Origin: Azadirachta indica
Lineage: Eukaryota; Streptophyta; Magnoliopsida; Sapindales; Meliaceae
Direction of reading: 5' to 3'
DNA length: 64,000 bases
Assembly (NCBI GenBank): GCA_022749755.1
Contig: CM040443.1
Coordinates: 7,231,191 to 7,295,190, forward strand
Part shown: positions 37,801 through 50,178 of the stretch, one piece after another
Numbering within the stretch: position 1 is the first letter of the stretch
How the letters are laid out: each line of letters opens with the position of its first letter
Program-made: the position numbers and the translations under genes
Notes under the pieces: generated by a model
Database searches by the model: none
What the model was told of the DNA's origin: nothing
What the model saw: the letters and a program-made list of their open reading frames with translations, nothing else

Positions 37801-38922
37801 CTTTTGGATTTAAATTCTCATCTTCATTTTCTTTGCTGAACTAATCAAATAAAAATGCTTTTCTTGGGGAGTCGCATGAATAGTTCTTCCCGCAACTCAT
37901 CTTCATTCTGTTTGCTGCCAGCTTATTGGAAAATGTTGGCTGGTTGCACTATGAATATTTTTTTAGCACCACTGTTTTAAGTGGATTAAGAACTTAACAT
38001 GTATGGCTAATTGGATGTATCTTTGAGCCAAAACATTTAGCTTCTAAACAATTTTTTTTTTGGTTGTTGCAGCTTGTAAACCATGTTTATTTTTCACCCG
38101 ATGGGCAATGGATTGCAAGTGCCTCATTTGATAAGTCTGTCAAGTTATGGAATGGAACAACAGGGAAATTTGTTGCGGCTTTCCGGGGACATGTTGGGCC
38201 TGTATATCAGATTAGGTTTGATTTAATCCATGGTTTCGTATCCCTCATAACTTTTACTGTGCAGTTAATATATTATGTTGTGTGGCACTCTGCAGCTGGT
38301 CCGCAGATAGTAGGCTTCTGTTAAGTGGGAGCAAAGATTCCACACTGAAGGTAATCTTTACAATATTGTCTCATAGAATCTGATGAGATGGTTGAGTTCA
38401 TATAGCGTTTGAAACATATCATAAGCAATTAACTTACATTGCTCTTTACCTAACTGGTTTGATTCCTATCAATAAAGAAGGGATGACCCATATGTTCCTT
38501 AGGATGGCCTGTTTGGCCTTAATAGGCCAAATTGTCTACAGTGTCCTCAAAAAGTCAATTTTGCTGTAATTATGGCAGTTGGGTCTTTAGTCTTATTAAA
38601 ATTCTGGGTTCTCTGTTGACACTGTTCATGCATAACGTATGTCTAGGTTTGGGATATCCGGACACAGAAGCTGAAACAAGACCTCCCAGGCCATGCAGAT
38701 GAGGTATTTTCTACTCTGAAAAATAGGGTCTTTTATTGTATATTTCATTCCCTGCACTGCTGTGGCGGTAAATGTGATACAATTCTTTTCGTACTTTGGC
38801 ATGCTAGTATATAAACTCTGATTTTTTGTTTATGAAAGGTCTTTGCTGTTGATTGGAGTCCCGATGGTGAGAAGGTAGCCTCCGGTGGTAAGGATAGAGT
38901 GTTGAAGTTATGGATGGGCTAA
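34867..38922 (+). CDS. NLE: Notchless homologue, WD40 ribosome-biogenesis factor
   Basis: Thirteen exons in frame encode 473 aa, the same length as I recall for Arabidopsis NLE: 34867-35010, 35212-35293, 35430-35519, 35661-35786, 36235-36362, 36710-36909, 37137-37200, 37322-37432, 37519-37656, 38073-38215, 38296-38350, 38647-38703, 38839-38922. Residues ~12-80 form the NLE (ubiquitin-like) domain, which in yeast Rsa4 and its homologues binds the MIDAS domain of the AAA ATPase Midasin/Rea1. From ~residue 106 there is a beta-propeller of about eight WD40 repeats with GH...W[DE] pairs ([37 protein letters not shown] and so on). Family role: nucleolar remodelling and export of pre-60S ribosomal particles. 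The donor of exon 5 is weak (ATT|GTACAG), but it restores the expected GHKKW junction in frame. Confidence 0.95.
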
Positions 38923-39581
38923 TCAAAATAGACAAAAGTGCAATCAATTAATTGTTTGACATTTGGATGGTAGTTTGGCAATTTCCTTCAATAGCAATCG
39001 AATTGGTTTGATCTTATCATGGATGTATACTTCTAGTGTTACACTAAACTACACAGGAACAACGGGTTAAACATCAACTTAAATGGGCGTTTGGGGTAAA
39101 GTTCTCACATCAAAGTGCAATCTGGAGAATTAGTAATGGTGTTTTGCGGACTTGACAGTTTGGATTCTCTCCTTTCCATCACAATGGTCTAGTTACTGAT
39201 CAATTGCTCTAGCTATGGCAGAGAGGAAGATTTGGTAGAATGTTTAACTTAGAACATACTTGCAAGATCTTATTTTTCCTTTTTTTGGTTAAGAGGCCTT
39301 TGTGAGGCTGCATATCAGCAGACTGACATATCTCACAGTGAGTTGGAAAGCAAATGATATGCTTGTAAATCCATAGACCCAACAATCTATAATGTGCAAC
39401 AATAATATGTCTATAACATAGTTTGGGGTTGAAGCCATAGGTATTGCGGACTGCTTGATGAACATCCAATTAGCTTTTGCAAACATGATCTATCCAATTA
39501 GGACTTGCATACATAATCTTATGATGATTGTTGGACTGTTTGATTATCCTCTATTTTAATAGACTGGTAAAACATTTGTTT
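38923..39581. other. 3' regions of Notchless and SDR copy 1
   Basis: Convergent 3' UTR territory. Nothing else is recognised. An open frame on the minus strand at 39209-39469 shows no family resemblance. Confidence 0.55.
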
Positions 39582-41809
39582 TTAATGCTTTGGGTCATCC
39601 AATATATTAAGGAAACCTTTCTCCTTCAAGCTTTCAACAGTGTCCTTCACACTCTCCTCCCAGGCCACAAAATTGATGCCTAAAGCTTTTGCTTTCTCTT
39701 GAGAAACTTTGCTTGTTGGCTCGTACTTCTCTTCAAATCTGCCATCAGTTGACAGACATTGCTCAAATCTTACTGAGGAGGAGTAGGCAACCAAAAACAA
39801 TTAAAAAACAATTGCACTGAAACGTAGTTTCCAAGAGGCAGAAGAGTAAGATAATTTTCCCGCAAATACTTAAGTATGTCAGAACGCTGTATAATGCTTC
39901 CAACTAACAAGTATCTGCCACTAGCTGTGGGTAGCTCAAGAGCTTGAATATGTGCATTTGCAACATCTCTAATATCAACATACCTGTAAGGACTAGGAAA
40001 GAAGGTTTCACCTCCTGCACTTCAAAGAAACTGTTCACCAATTAGTAGGGCACTTACAGAATGGTGTGAAAAGTGCACCTGTGTGTATAATTCACACAAA
40101 AGATACTCCATATGTCACAAATACAAACTTCTATCTATCCATTTAGGTTCAGTCTCGGTAGAGTCCCTCTATTTGTGCAAACCTACCAAGGTCTTTGCAC
40201 ATTGGCTCTCTGTTATGTGCTGTCTACAGATATTGGTTGAAGTGACAAAAATTAGCAAGGAATTTGGTCATCTGTTTCTATTATTTGTCACAAGATTTTT
40301 CTTCTGGCAGTTGCGAACACTTCACGAAAATGAGAAACATACGTAGAATGATCATAAACCAATTCATACAGACTCCATCTACGATTGCTGAATGTTATTA
40401 CCATTTATGAGTTTCAGAATCTCCTCTGCACCAAAATGAAGGGGTGGCTGTAACAGAGGACCAATCACTAATCCTGGATGCATTGTGATCAAGTCAATCC
40501 CATTTTCTTTCGCAAATCTCCAAGCAGCCTCTTCAGCTAAAGTCTTTGACAGAGGATACCACTTCTGAGGAAGGTTAAAGTAGATTTATTAACTGTTAGA
40601 TATATTGTCTGAAATCGTGAAGAGAAGTTCAAAGAAAACCATACAAGGAATATATATGACAGAACATTTACAACCTTGGACTCCTTGCAGTATGCTGGAT
40701 TTGAAAACCAAATTTCATCAATTACCAGATCAGGGGTTGTAGGAGTTCCATTTTGTGTAATTGCTGCTATAGAAGATGTTAATACTACTTTCTTGATTGA
40801 ATGCACTTTTGCACATGATCTAAGAACATTAAGTGTTCCCTTCACTGCAGGATCAATTATATCTGCCTGATATGTAGCAAGAAAATTGATAGCAGTTATA
40901 ACATACTAAAGTGTTTGATAAACATCTAGTTTGACACTTTAAACATACCCGTAATTATGTTGCATGAAAGTTGAAATAAATGGTTATTGAACTGGGAACA
41001 ATCTGTTTTTCATATTCCTGGAAGGTGAAGAGAAATGAAAAGAATATGAGAGAAACCTGTGGATCACTGCTTGAAAATATAAGAGGGGAAGCTGTAGGGA
41101 AAACACCTTGACATCCCTCAACTGCAGAATCAAAAGATCCTTCTTCCACCAAGTTTGCCTTGAATAAATGAAATCTTTCCTTAGCTCCATCAAGTCCACG
41201 TAAGACTTCTGTCTTAGGACTATCTGTTTTATAGGTAAATAGAAATAGTAAGTTGAATGAGGATTCAACAACAACATTGAATCTGCTTGTAAAAGTTTAA
41301 GTCTCTGAGTTATGCTGACCCTGAAATTAATTGCATTAGTCAATCTGATTCGTGATGATGTAGGAAGGTATATGTGTTTGGTAAGTAGGGTGAGTCCAAA
41401 TGTTCATAAATGGAACTACACAAGTGAGATATGGGTGATATGTCATCTATTATGTTATGTCACTGATAATAAGCAAAAAACAGATTTGAGTGATAAGTTT
41501 TAGAAATTGTTTAACCTAATTGAACTAAGCTAAAAACATTGCACTCCTGGTTGATTATTTTCTCCTAGATATCGCCCCAAAAGCAAAGAGAAAAACAGCC
41601 AAATCATACCGCTCAGAAGAATTTGACTAACCCAGAACTACAACATGGAAAAGAAAAAAACTTAAGTGAGAAAGAAACTGACTTGGGTCGCGAACAGTAG
41701 CTTTGACAGTGTAACCACGCTGCAGCAATTCCTTCACCAGCCATAAAGCTATGTTACCAGAAGCTCCTGTTACACACACCACTTTCCCTTCTCCTTCTTC
41801 TCCACTCAT
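39582..41809 (-). CDS. Cinnamoyl-CoA-reductase-like SDR, copy 1 (splice donor lost)
   Basis: The six exons match intact copy 4 in number and near-identical size: 41809-41683, 41223-41057, 40866-40675, 40564-40402, 40014-39828, 39738-39582. It is an extended SDR (NADPH reductase): [10 protein letters not shown] nucleotide-binding motif, catalytic Ser in LTSSIAAI, and YPLSK with the catalytic Tyr and Lys. True CCRs have NWYCYGK, so this belongs with phenylacetaldehyde-reductase/CAD-like relatives rather than lignin CCR. The odd point is the exon 5 donor: at 39827-39826 (minus) it reads CT where copies 2 and 4 have GT, although joining there would still keep frame (331 codons). Reading through intron 5 meets a stop at 39772-39770 and loses the last 52 residues. 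All upstream exons are open, so the loss may be recent, or a truncated protein may be made. Confidence 0.75.
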
Positions 41810-42299
41810 TTCTCTCGCTCTCTATTTCTGTGAATTAGTGTCAGAAGGAAAGGTAAAGGTAGAGTTTTAATGGCCAAGAATCAGACGCGTTGAAAGCAAT
41901 GCAACTTTTTCGTAATGATTGATTAACAGTATGTTCGAACGCTGATTTTTACTTAATTTCAGAGAATTTTAGTTTGCTTCCTAAATTTTTCAGAAATTCA
42001 ATGTGAGTCACCTTATTTGATAGTGTTTCACAAAGTTTTCTATTATTTTATAATTTATTTCTCTCAAATCGCTATTATTTTTAGTAAATATCACTTTAGT
42101 CCTTCGACCCAGGTTTTGTCAATCTACTAAAGATTCTGTTTTTCACGATTTGCATACGGCAATGATTGCTAGAGTCTTGGATTATCAGTCATTTGAATAT
42201 ACTGCTGAAAACATAATAGTAGATGTTCAAAAACCTTCAAAGAATTGTTGCAAGAAACCAAATAGGGGAATACATTTGTTTTCGGTGCTTTTCGATCAT
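41810..42299. other. Spacer between SDR copies 1 and 2
   Basis: Contains the presumed promoter of copy 1 (minus strand) and the 3' flank of copy 2. No clear TATA box and no other gene were seen. Confidence 0.5.
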
Positions 42300-42719
42300 T
42301 CAAATATTCAGAAAGCCCTTCTCCTTCAAGCTTTCAACAGTGACACTTTACTTTCCAAAGGCATAAGTTGATGCCTAAACTTTTGCTCTCTTGAGAAACC
42401 TTGCCTGTGGGCTCATAATAATCTTCATATTTGCCATCGGTAAACATTTTGCATCAGCTCAAGTAGTTTACCAGATAAACCTATCATCATCATGAACACA
42501 CAGAATTTATACCGGAGAACCAAAGTGGCAACATTGATAACACTGAAACGTACTTCTCAGTAAGCAACGAAGCAGCATAATTTTCATGCAAAAACTTGAG
42601 AACATCAGAACGCTGAACAACGCTTCCAACTAACAAATTTCTGCCGCTAGCCGTAGGAACCTGAATAGCTCGAATATGTGCATATACAACATTCTGGGAA
42701 AGGTTTCACCTCCTGCATT

Positions 42720-43489
42720 AACACGCGTGCGAATATAATTAAATTAAAAATTTTGACTTAAATATGAAAAAATAAATATATGAATAATTTCATATTTTTA
42801 TTTTTAAAAAATATTTCTATTTTATTAAATTATTTACTAATAAAATTAAAACTCTAATTAACTATATTTCTAACATATCTCTTCCCTATCGTGAGTAATT
42901 ATATTTTTAAAGTATTTCTTCTGTATTGTGGGTCTCATCTACTTGTCTTTCAATCCTACTTATTTTATACTTTAAATTATTACAATAAATTTGTATATTT
43001 ACATAATCACAACTATATTATAATGACTTATTAATTTTATTTAATTTTTATTGATCTTTATATTATCGATTAAAAATTATTGTAAAAAAAAATATATATT
43101 AAGCAAATAAATAATATAATACTAATATAATTTATTAATTTTTTAATTTATTATTGTACTAATATAATTAAAATTATTTAAATATAAGTATATTATTTTA
43201 AAGGGTATATATGTCAAAATATCAATTTTCAAACTTTTTATTTTGTCAAAACAAACAACTTAATATTTATTTTTAAATATTTTAAAATATAAAACAAATA
43301 TATCATTCAGATTCAGATTTCAGTCGTGTTCAAAGTTTAGATCAAAAAAACAAACGGTACCTTAGTAAAAATCTTCGATCTATCCATTTCTGTAACAGGT
43401 TAGTATACAGTATAGTAGTTGTAACTGCCAAATTTTTTAATACATGTTTTAAAATTTTCAATTGTGAAACTTGTAGAATGATAAATCGT
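42720..43489. other. AT-rich segment in intron 4 of SDR copy 2
   Basis: Not matched in the corresponding intron of copy 1. It may be another transposon fragment. Its right edge (about 43300-43365, with AACAAACGGTACCTTAG) resembles the GGTACCGTTTGTT-type end of some plant DNA transposons, but no inverted partner is visible at the left side. Confidence 0.35.
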
Positions 43490-43494
43490 GTTTG

Positions 43495-43963
43495 TGTTGT
43501 ATATTTTATAAATATATAAATATTTCAAAATACATTTTGTAGTGTTTGGAAGTTATAAATGAAATGGTATTATAAAGAGACACGTCCCAAATGAAAGGGT
43601 ATATGTATCTTTATAAATAGAAGATATATTTTGGCCATATATATATAAAGATATATAAAAGAATATATATAGGAGAAATGTCTTTCCTACGTTGTTTTTG
43701 ATTTCCCATCACTTACAAATATTATTAGAGAATGATATTTAATTTTAGTGTTGTTAAAGGGTTCTATACTTGAGAGTGCACCCTTATAGAACTAACAAGT
43801 ATTGTATTTTGGAGGGAATACTGTCATAAAAATCTGTTTGCACCCAGATATCGTTCTAGAGGGGCAGAAATTTTCTTAAGGACAATGCATTTATGCATGC
43901 CTTAACTATGAGTATATTGTGTTATTTGTTACATTATCAATTTTATACTAAAAATCTCCAACA
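43495..43963 (+). repeat. 5' LTR of non-coding element
   Basis: Direct repeat of 46314-46782, same length, TG...CA ends. Confidence 0.88.
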
Positions 43964-46313
43964 ATCTTAAGGAAAGTTTGATGATCATGTATTGTAAAAA
44001 CCCTGGAAATTGACTTGAAATGGAAACATTGTGTAGTTTGTTTTGGAGAAAATTGGTGGACAATGGACACTGAGTTTATTTGAATGTGAGTCCTTTGTTC
44101 ATTATGATTTAAGTGATCTAAATTCAAATGCTGTCAATGAAAAAGGGGAAGAACACCATATGGTCCAAGAGGTTGAAACAAATTTTTAGAATTTAGATGG
44201 TAATGCTACTGACAACGGAACTACTCAATTGCAGATTAACTCTCTCTGTTTGGCTTCAAAGATGGAGTGTAGAAAGAAAATATTTCTGAAAAAACTATTA
44301 TGAGAGAGTCATAAGGCTGTGATGAATTGCATTGCATAATAAGTTAATGGAGTTAGTTACAAAACTTGATGATAACGTACCACCTGTGTTACCATCAAAT
44401 GAGATCTTGAAAAAATTTTCTCGACTAAAAAAAGGAGGGAGACATTTTAATCAGCATATTTCCATTGTGAACCATAAGATATAGACTCTAACATTATAAA
44501 TATTATAAATATAAAGTATATTCTTGGATTTGATGGTTATGATGAATGTATATGTTTTAATAAATTATAAGATAATTAGCGGACGAAAATCGAATTTAAT
44601 TTAGTATTTTTTAATAAGTTATCATCTGTGATCTATCTTCGTTGTGGTATGGAGACACACTGGATTGAAGCAGTATGATTTTACTGAGTCCGATGCGTTG
44701 AAAATTTCATTCATGAGCCGGGTTTGTAGAAAGGGCGAAGATGGTAAATTACATTCGAGTCCACTTATAAACTATCATTCATGTTAATATCTATTGATTA
44801 ATTGTGTTTGTTAATATAAGCTTTAGATATTTACATATTGTATCTAAATTTTACTAAAAGTTATTATTTGACCCTAATAATTTATTAAATAATACTGGTA
44901 TGTCCCTAATAACTTATGGTAGTTTATAATATAGCCCAGAAAAGTTTTTATTGACAATTTGTTAATTTAAGCATATTGGGCATAATATTTTGTGTATTAA
45001 TGTGAAGGTCTTATTACATATAATTCATTATAATTTTGGTGTGATTTTCAATTATATTTATTTGATCTTAATTTATTTTGCATGCTAGTTCTAAAAATTC
45101 TATATTAATTAAAATATGGGTTGATGAATTGGTTTCCAGTATGAATGACTTAAAAGAGACTGTTGTTTATTACTTCTATTTAAATTATGAGAGGAGCAAT
45201 TATTATATAATATATATGTATATTAAATTGAAGATTAGTCTCATTTTATTAAATAAAATATGTGTTATGGTATCCTTTTATATTCAATAACATTTGTATG
45301 AAATATGAGTTTATGTAGTATAAGCATCATTGTTATACTTTTTGAGAAATTATAAATATTATAAACATATTAATAGTTTTCAATAAAACTATTGGATTAC
45401 CTATAAAATTATTGAATAAATATGTAAAAGGCACCATTAGTGTGTAATGTGATGATCCTCTAATATTAAAAAAAGACAATAGTGAAAAGTGATATATTGA
45501 TGTTGAATTACCTTTAGTAGAGATGAAATGTGTTGAGAAGCTTTCAACTAAAAAAATGTGTGTATCTGAATTTTTATATCATTTAAATTAAAAGAAAAGT
45601 TTTAAAAAAACATGATGGAATCACTTAAGTGATAATATGAAAATTAATTTTGGCCAATTTGTTTGAGAAAAACCACTAAAAAGAATTTTACTTTTTAACA
45701 ATTGACGGAGAGAGGACTATGCCTAGAATAAAAGGCAAAAGTGATAGGAATCCCACGTATATGATTGGAGATCTCATGAAGTAAATTCATAGGAATAATA
45801 ACAAGTCACTTGTTGTCTTGTTGTACTATCGACCTTATATCTAATTATGTTGAGTTACTTCCTATTGGCAAGATAGTACTTAAAACTATAGTGACAAATA
45901 ATGAGCTTTTATGTTTTTAATGAACTCCATAACCCAAATATTGCATGGTGGCATGTTTAACCTATAGGACATACTTGATAGAGGGTTCACCTATATGAAT
46001 GTAAAATTGGGTCAGTTTCTATAAGAGTTTATGTAGGCATCTTTAAAGTATTCATATATTCCAAGTAGGCATAGGGCTATAAAAGTGCCAAACCGCTGAA
46101 CAATACACATTGTGAGAGTTCAATGTGGATAGCTAGTCCTTTGACTTATACCAGAGGACTTTTGATTCATAAAAATTATATGTTTTATCAAATTCTTGTA
46201 AGATATGATTAGTTGTTCAACAGCTAGTTCATAACCTAATAAGCACCAGTACATATGAATTGAACTCTAAATATTCTCTAATATATTGTATGTATTTTAA
46301 AATAGAGGGAGAT

Positions 46314-46782
46314 TGTTGTATATTTTCTAAATATATAAATATTTCAAAATATATTTAGTAGCCTATGAAAGTTATAAATGAAATAGTATTATAAAGAGAC
46401 ATATCTCAAATGAAAGGGTACATGTATCTTTATAAATAGAGGCTATATTTTGACCATATATATATATAAGGATATATAAAAGAATATATATAAGAGAAAT
46501 GTCTTTCCTACATTGTTTTTGATCTCCCATCATTCACAAATATTATTAGAGAATGATATTTAATTTTAGTGTTATTCAAGAGTTTTATACTTGCGAGTGC
46601 ACCCTTATAAAACTAACAGTCATTATATTTTGGAGGGAATACTATCATGAAACTTGTTTGTACCGGGACATTGTCCTAGAGGGACAAAAATTTTCTTAAG
46701 GACAATGCTTTATGCATGCCTTGACTATGAGTATATTGTGTTATTTGTTACATCATCAATTTTATACTAAAAATCCCCATCA
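46314..46782 (+). repeat. 3' LTR of non-coding element
   Basis: Direct repeat of 43495-43963, immediately followed by the GTTTG target duplication. Confidence 0.88.
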
Positions 46783-48100
46783 GTTTGTACATACTCTTTT
46801 GTGATTGCTGAATATTATTATCGTTTATGAGTTTCAGAATCTCCTCTGCACCAAAATTAAGGATTGGCTGTAAAAGAGAACCAATCAGTATTCCTGGATG
46901 TATTTCAATCAAGTAAATCCCATTTTTCTCTGGCAAATTTCCAAGCAGCCTCTTCAGCTGAAGTCTTTGACAGAGGGTGCCGCTTCTGGAGGAAGATTAA
47001 AGTATACTTACTAACAGTTACATATATTGTCTGAAATCCCGAAGAGAAGTTCGAAGAAAACCATGCAAGGAAAATATATGACTGAAGATTTACAACCTTG
47101 GACTCCTTGCAGCACGCTTCATTCGAAAACCAAGTTTCATCAATTACCAGATCAAAGGGCTGTAGGAGCACCGTTTTGTACAATTGCTGCAACAGAAGAT
47201 GTCAATACTACTCTCTTGATTGAATGCACTTTTGCACACGATCTAAGAACATTAAGTGTTTCCTTTACTGCAGGATCAATATATTTGCCTGAAATGTGGC
47301 CAGAAAAAGATGGCGGTTATCATAAAACGAATATGTTTGGTGAACATCTAGTTTGACAATTTAAACATGTCCTGTTGCATGAAAGTTGAAATAAATGGTT
47401 ATTGAATTGGGAACAATCTGTTTTTCATATTCCAGGAAGGTGAAGAGAAATGAAAAATAAATGAGAGAAACCTGTGGATCATTGCTTGAAAATATAACAG
47501 GGGGAGCTGTATGGAAAACACCTTGACATCCCTCAACTGCAGAATCAAAAGATCCTTCTTCCACCAAGTTTGCCTTGAATACATAAAGTCTTTCCTTAGC
47601 TCCATCAAGTCCACGTAAGACTTCTGTCTTAGGACTATCTGTTGTATAGGTAAATAGAAAATAGTAAGTTGAATGAGGATTCAACAGCAACATTGAATCT
47701 GCTTGTAAAAGTTAAAAAGTCTCTGAGTTATGCTAACCCTAAAATTAATTGCATTGTTCAATCTGATTCGTGATGATGTAGGAAGTTATATGTGTTTGGT
47801 AAGTAGGGTGAGTCCAAATGTTCGTAACTTGGAACTACACAAATGAGAATTGGGCGATATGTCATCTATTATGTTGTGTCACTGATAATAAGCTAAAAAC
47901 ATATTTGAGTGCTAACTTTTAAAAATTGTTTAACCTAATTGAAGTAAGCTAAAACATTGCACTCCTGGTCCATCTTTTTTCCCTAGATATCACACCAAAA
48001 GCAAAGAGGAAAACGGCCCAATCATACCGCTCAGAAGAATTTGATTAAACCCACAACTACAACATGCAAAAGAAACAAACTTAAGTGAGAAAGAAACTGA

Positions 48101-48442
48101 ACTAAATGCTTAAATATATACTTTGAGCTTGGTCGGATTCAGGCTAAACTTGGACTTGGGTCAAGCTCATACAAAAATACAAACCCTTGTAATATACACA
48201 TATACTATATCCAATTACTCCAACGTACCCTGATATAATGTAATGGTTACTAAATATAGGCCACAAATTCTAAATTAAGGTCTTACGAAAAACATGCGGG
48301 TACATAACATAATCCCACCCTGATGAATACAAAGATCAGATGTATTATTAAAGGGTTCCTCCGTTGAATCATTGATAACGGTTTCGACACTATTTCTTTT
48401 TAATGGGTTGGATTACTTGCTCTTTGTTGTTGGTAGAATCAT
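48101..48442. other. Spacer between SDR copies 2 and 3
   Basis: AT-rich sequence of unknown origin. It replaces the expected exon 1 of copy 2, so a deletion or rearrangement endpoint lies at its left edge. No gene is seen. Confidence 0.5.
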
Positions 48443-50178
48443 TCACACACGGAGGAAGCCCTTCTCCAAGAAGCTTTCAACAGTGTGTTTAAGGCTCGCC
48501 TCCCAAGGAATGAAGTTAATTCCCATACTTTTTGCTCTTTCCTTGGAAATCTGGTATGTCGGCTCATATTTGTCGTCTTCGAATCTGCCATGACCAAAAA
48601 TTCTCGGCTGTGGACGCAAATGACTCCCAAGAAGTTATCACAGAAACCAAGTATTAATAAGAACAACAGTACTATTGAAACTTACTTTTCTGGAAGGTGT
48701 AAAGAAGGGTAATTTTCGTGCAAAATCTTCGGAATCTCTTAAGCATGTGTCACTCTTTCAACTGTTACATATCTGACATTAGCTGTGGGTATCTCAGGTG
48801 CTTAAATATGTGTACGCAACATCTCTAACATCAACAATACGATGAGGACCAGGGTAAATAAATTTTGAGCTCCTGCAGTCAGAAAACTCCAACAACTTAG
48901 CAAATATCTTATACAATGAGGAAGGGAGGTGCCAGAAGTTACATATTGATTTCTTGTCATCCCGAATAGTTGCTGAATTATTTACAATGTATGAGTTTCT
49001 GAATCACCTCTACAGAGAAATTAAGTTTTGGCTGTAAGAAAGGACCAAGCACTAATCCTGGATTCAGTGCAACTACGTCAATTCTATTCTCTTTTGCAAA
49101 TTTCCAAGCTTTCTCTTCACCTAAAGTCTTTGCAAGCATGCCAGATCTGGAAGAATATGAGAACCGATTATCCTGTAGTGAAAATGGAAGAATAATGCAG
49201 CTATGATATTCTATAATGATTAATTTTTAGAAATTAGAACATTTACACAGTTTTTAACTCCTTGCGCACTTCTGGATTTGAAAACCAAGTTTCATCGACT
49301 ATCAAATCCGAGGTCAAAGAGTTCCGTTGAAGAAGCTACATCTATTCTTTTGATAGAATGAACTTTAGCATGACCTAAGAATATTAAGTGTTCCTTTTAT
49401 TGCAGGATCAATTAATTCTGCCTGAAACTTGAGCCAAGCATATAATCTGAGCAATTATTCAATTAACTGATCACAATTTTGATACATTACATGAAAATGA
49501 AAAACAATAAATAAAGAAAAAACATATGGAAGAACTTGTGGGTTATTTGGTGAAACAGATGATCGGTAAGCTCTATGGAGAACACCTAAACATCCATAAA
49601 CTGCAGAATCAAAAGATCCTTCTTCCGACAAGTTTGCCTTGAATAATCGAAGCCTTTGCTTAGCTCCATGAAATGAACGCAAGTGTTCTGGGTATGGTAG
49701 CGTGACGGAAATGATTTAAGCATTTTTTGAGGGTTCAATAAGAAGATTGGATCTCTTGTAAAACTGTAGAGTCTGAGAGTTGACAAATAGAGCTGACGCT
49801 ACAAATACAAAGGCCCAATCTATTACGGAGTCCGTTAATAGTACATTAGAGACCACAAGTATCATTGTCGGGCCAAGATTTGCAGTTTCCTCCCAAAGAT
49901 TTACATTGTCATGACCACAGAAGTAAAGACAAAAGCAATCAAATCACACCAATCAAATGAAGTAATAAACCCGGAAGCAGAACTTGGAAAAGGTACAAGT
50001 TATTGACAGTAAATTGCTCTTTAATATGCAATCTGTAAATAGAAGAAAGACTAAGAAGCGAGAAAGAGAGAATAGCATTGACGGTGTGATCGCGTAGCAG
50101 TAATTCCTTCACCAGCCAGAAAGCAATGTAACCTGCAGCTCCTGTCACGCACACCACATTCACTTCTTTCCCAGTCAT
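48443..50178 (-). pseudogene. SDR copy 3 pseudogene
   Basis: Starts normally (MTGKEVNVVCVTGAAGYIAFW) but the end of exon 1 and its donor are deleted after ...HTVNAI. Exon 2 (about 49690-49535) is readable with changed residues ([14 protein letters not shown]). Exon 3 (about 49425-49245) has a stop directly after LNILRSC plus deletions that remove most of the catalytic Ser region. Exons 4 and 5 contain shifts and stops. The last exon (about 48590-48443) still reads cleanly as [18 protein letters not shown] and ends EKGFLRV. The mix of clean and broken exons marks a relic of the same gene family. Confidence 0.9.

Larger units (their letters stand above)
43495..46782 (+). mobile_element. Non-coding LTR retroelement
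   Basis: Two direct repeats of 469 bp (43495-43963 and 46314-46782) begin TGTTGTATATTTT and end in CA. A 5-bp target duplication GTTTG flanks them at 43490-43494 and 46783-46787. A purine-rich tract (AAAATAGAGGGAGAT) precedes the 3' LTR. The 2.35-kb interior holds no recognisable gag, protease, integrase or RT motif in any frame and no clear Met-tRNA primer site, so it is a non-autonomous or fully decayed element. The LTRs are still roughly 85-90% alike by eye. Confidence 0.88.
42300..48100 (-). pseudogene. SDR copy 2 pseudogene, split by LTR element
   Basis: Exons 2-4 (about 47643-47477, 47290-47095, 46985-46805) and exons 5-6 (about 42715-42545 and 42435-42300) align with copies 1 and 4. 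Exon 1, with the NADPH-binding motif, is missing: similarity to copy 1 stops at about 48100, inside intron 1 and next to the exon 1 junction. Exon 3 has a frameshift after ...NGAPTA. Exon 4 has an extra A in a poly-A run (near 46925), its catalytic Tyr is His (HPLSK, codon 46979-46977), and its donor GT has become AT. The last exon is also shifted near its end. An LTR retroelement and further AT-rich sequence (42720-46782) separate exons 4 and 5. It is clearly non-functional. Confidence 0.92.

Noticed and set aside
47027..47356. 109-codon plus-strand open frame
   Set aside because: Antisense to exon 3 of SDR copy 2. The minus strand explains it.
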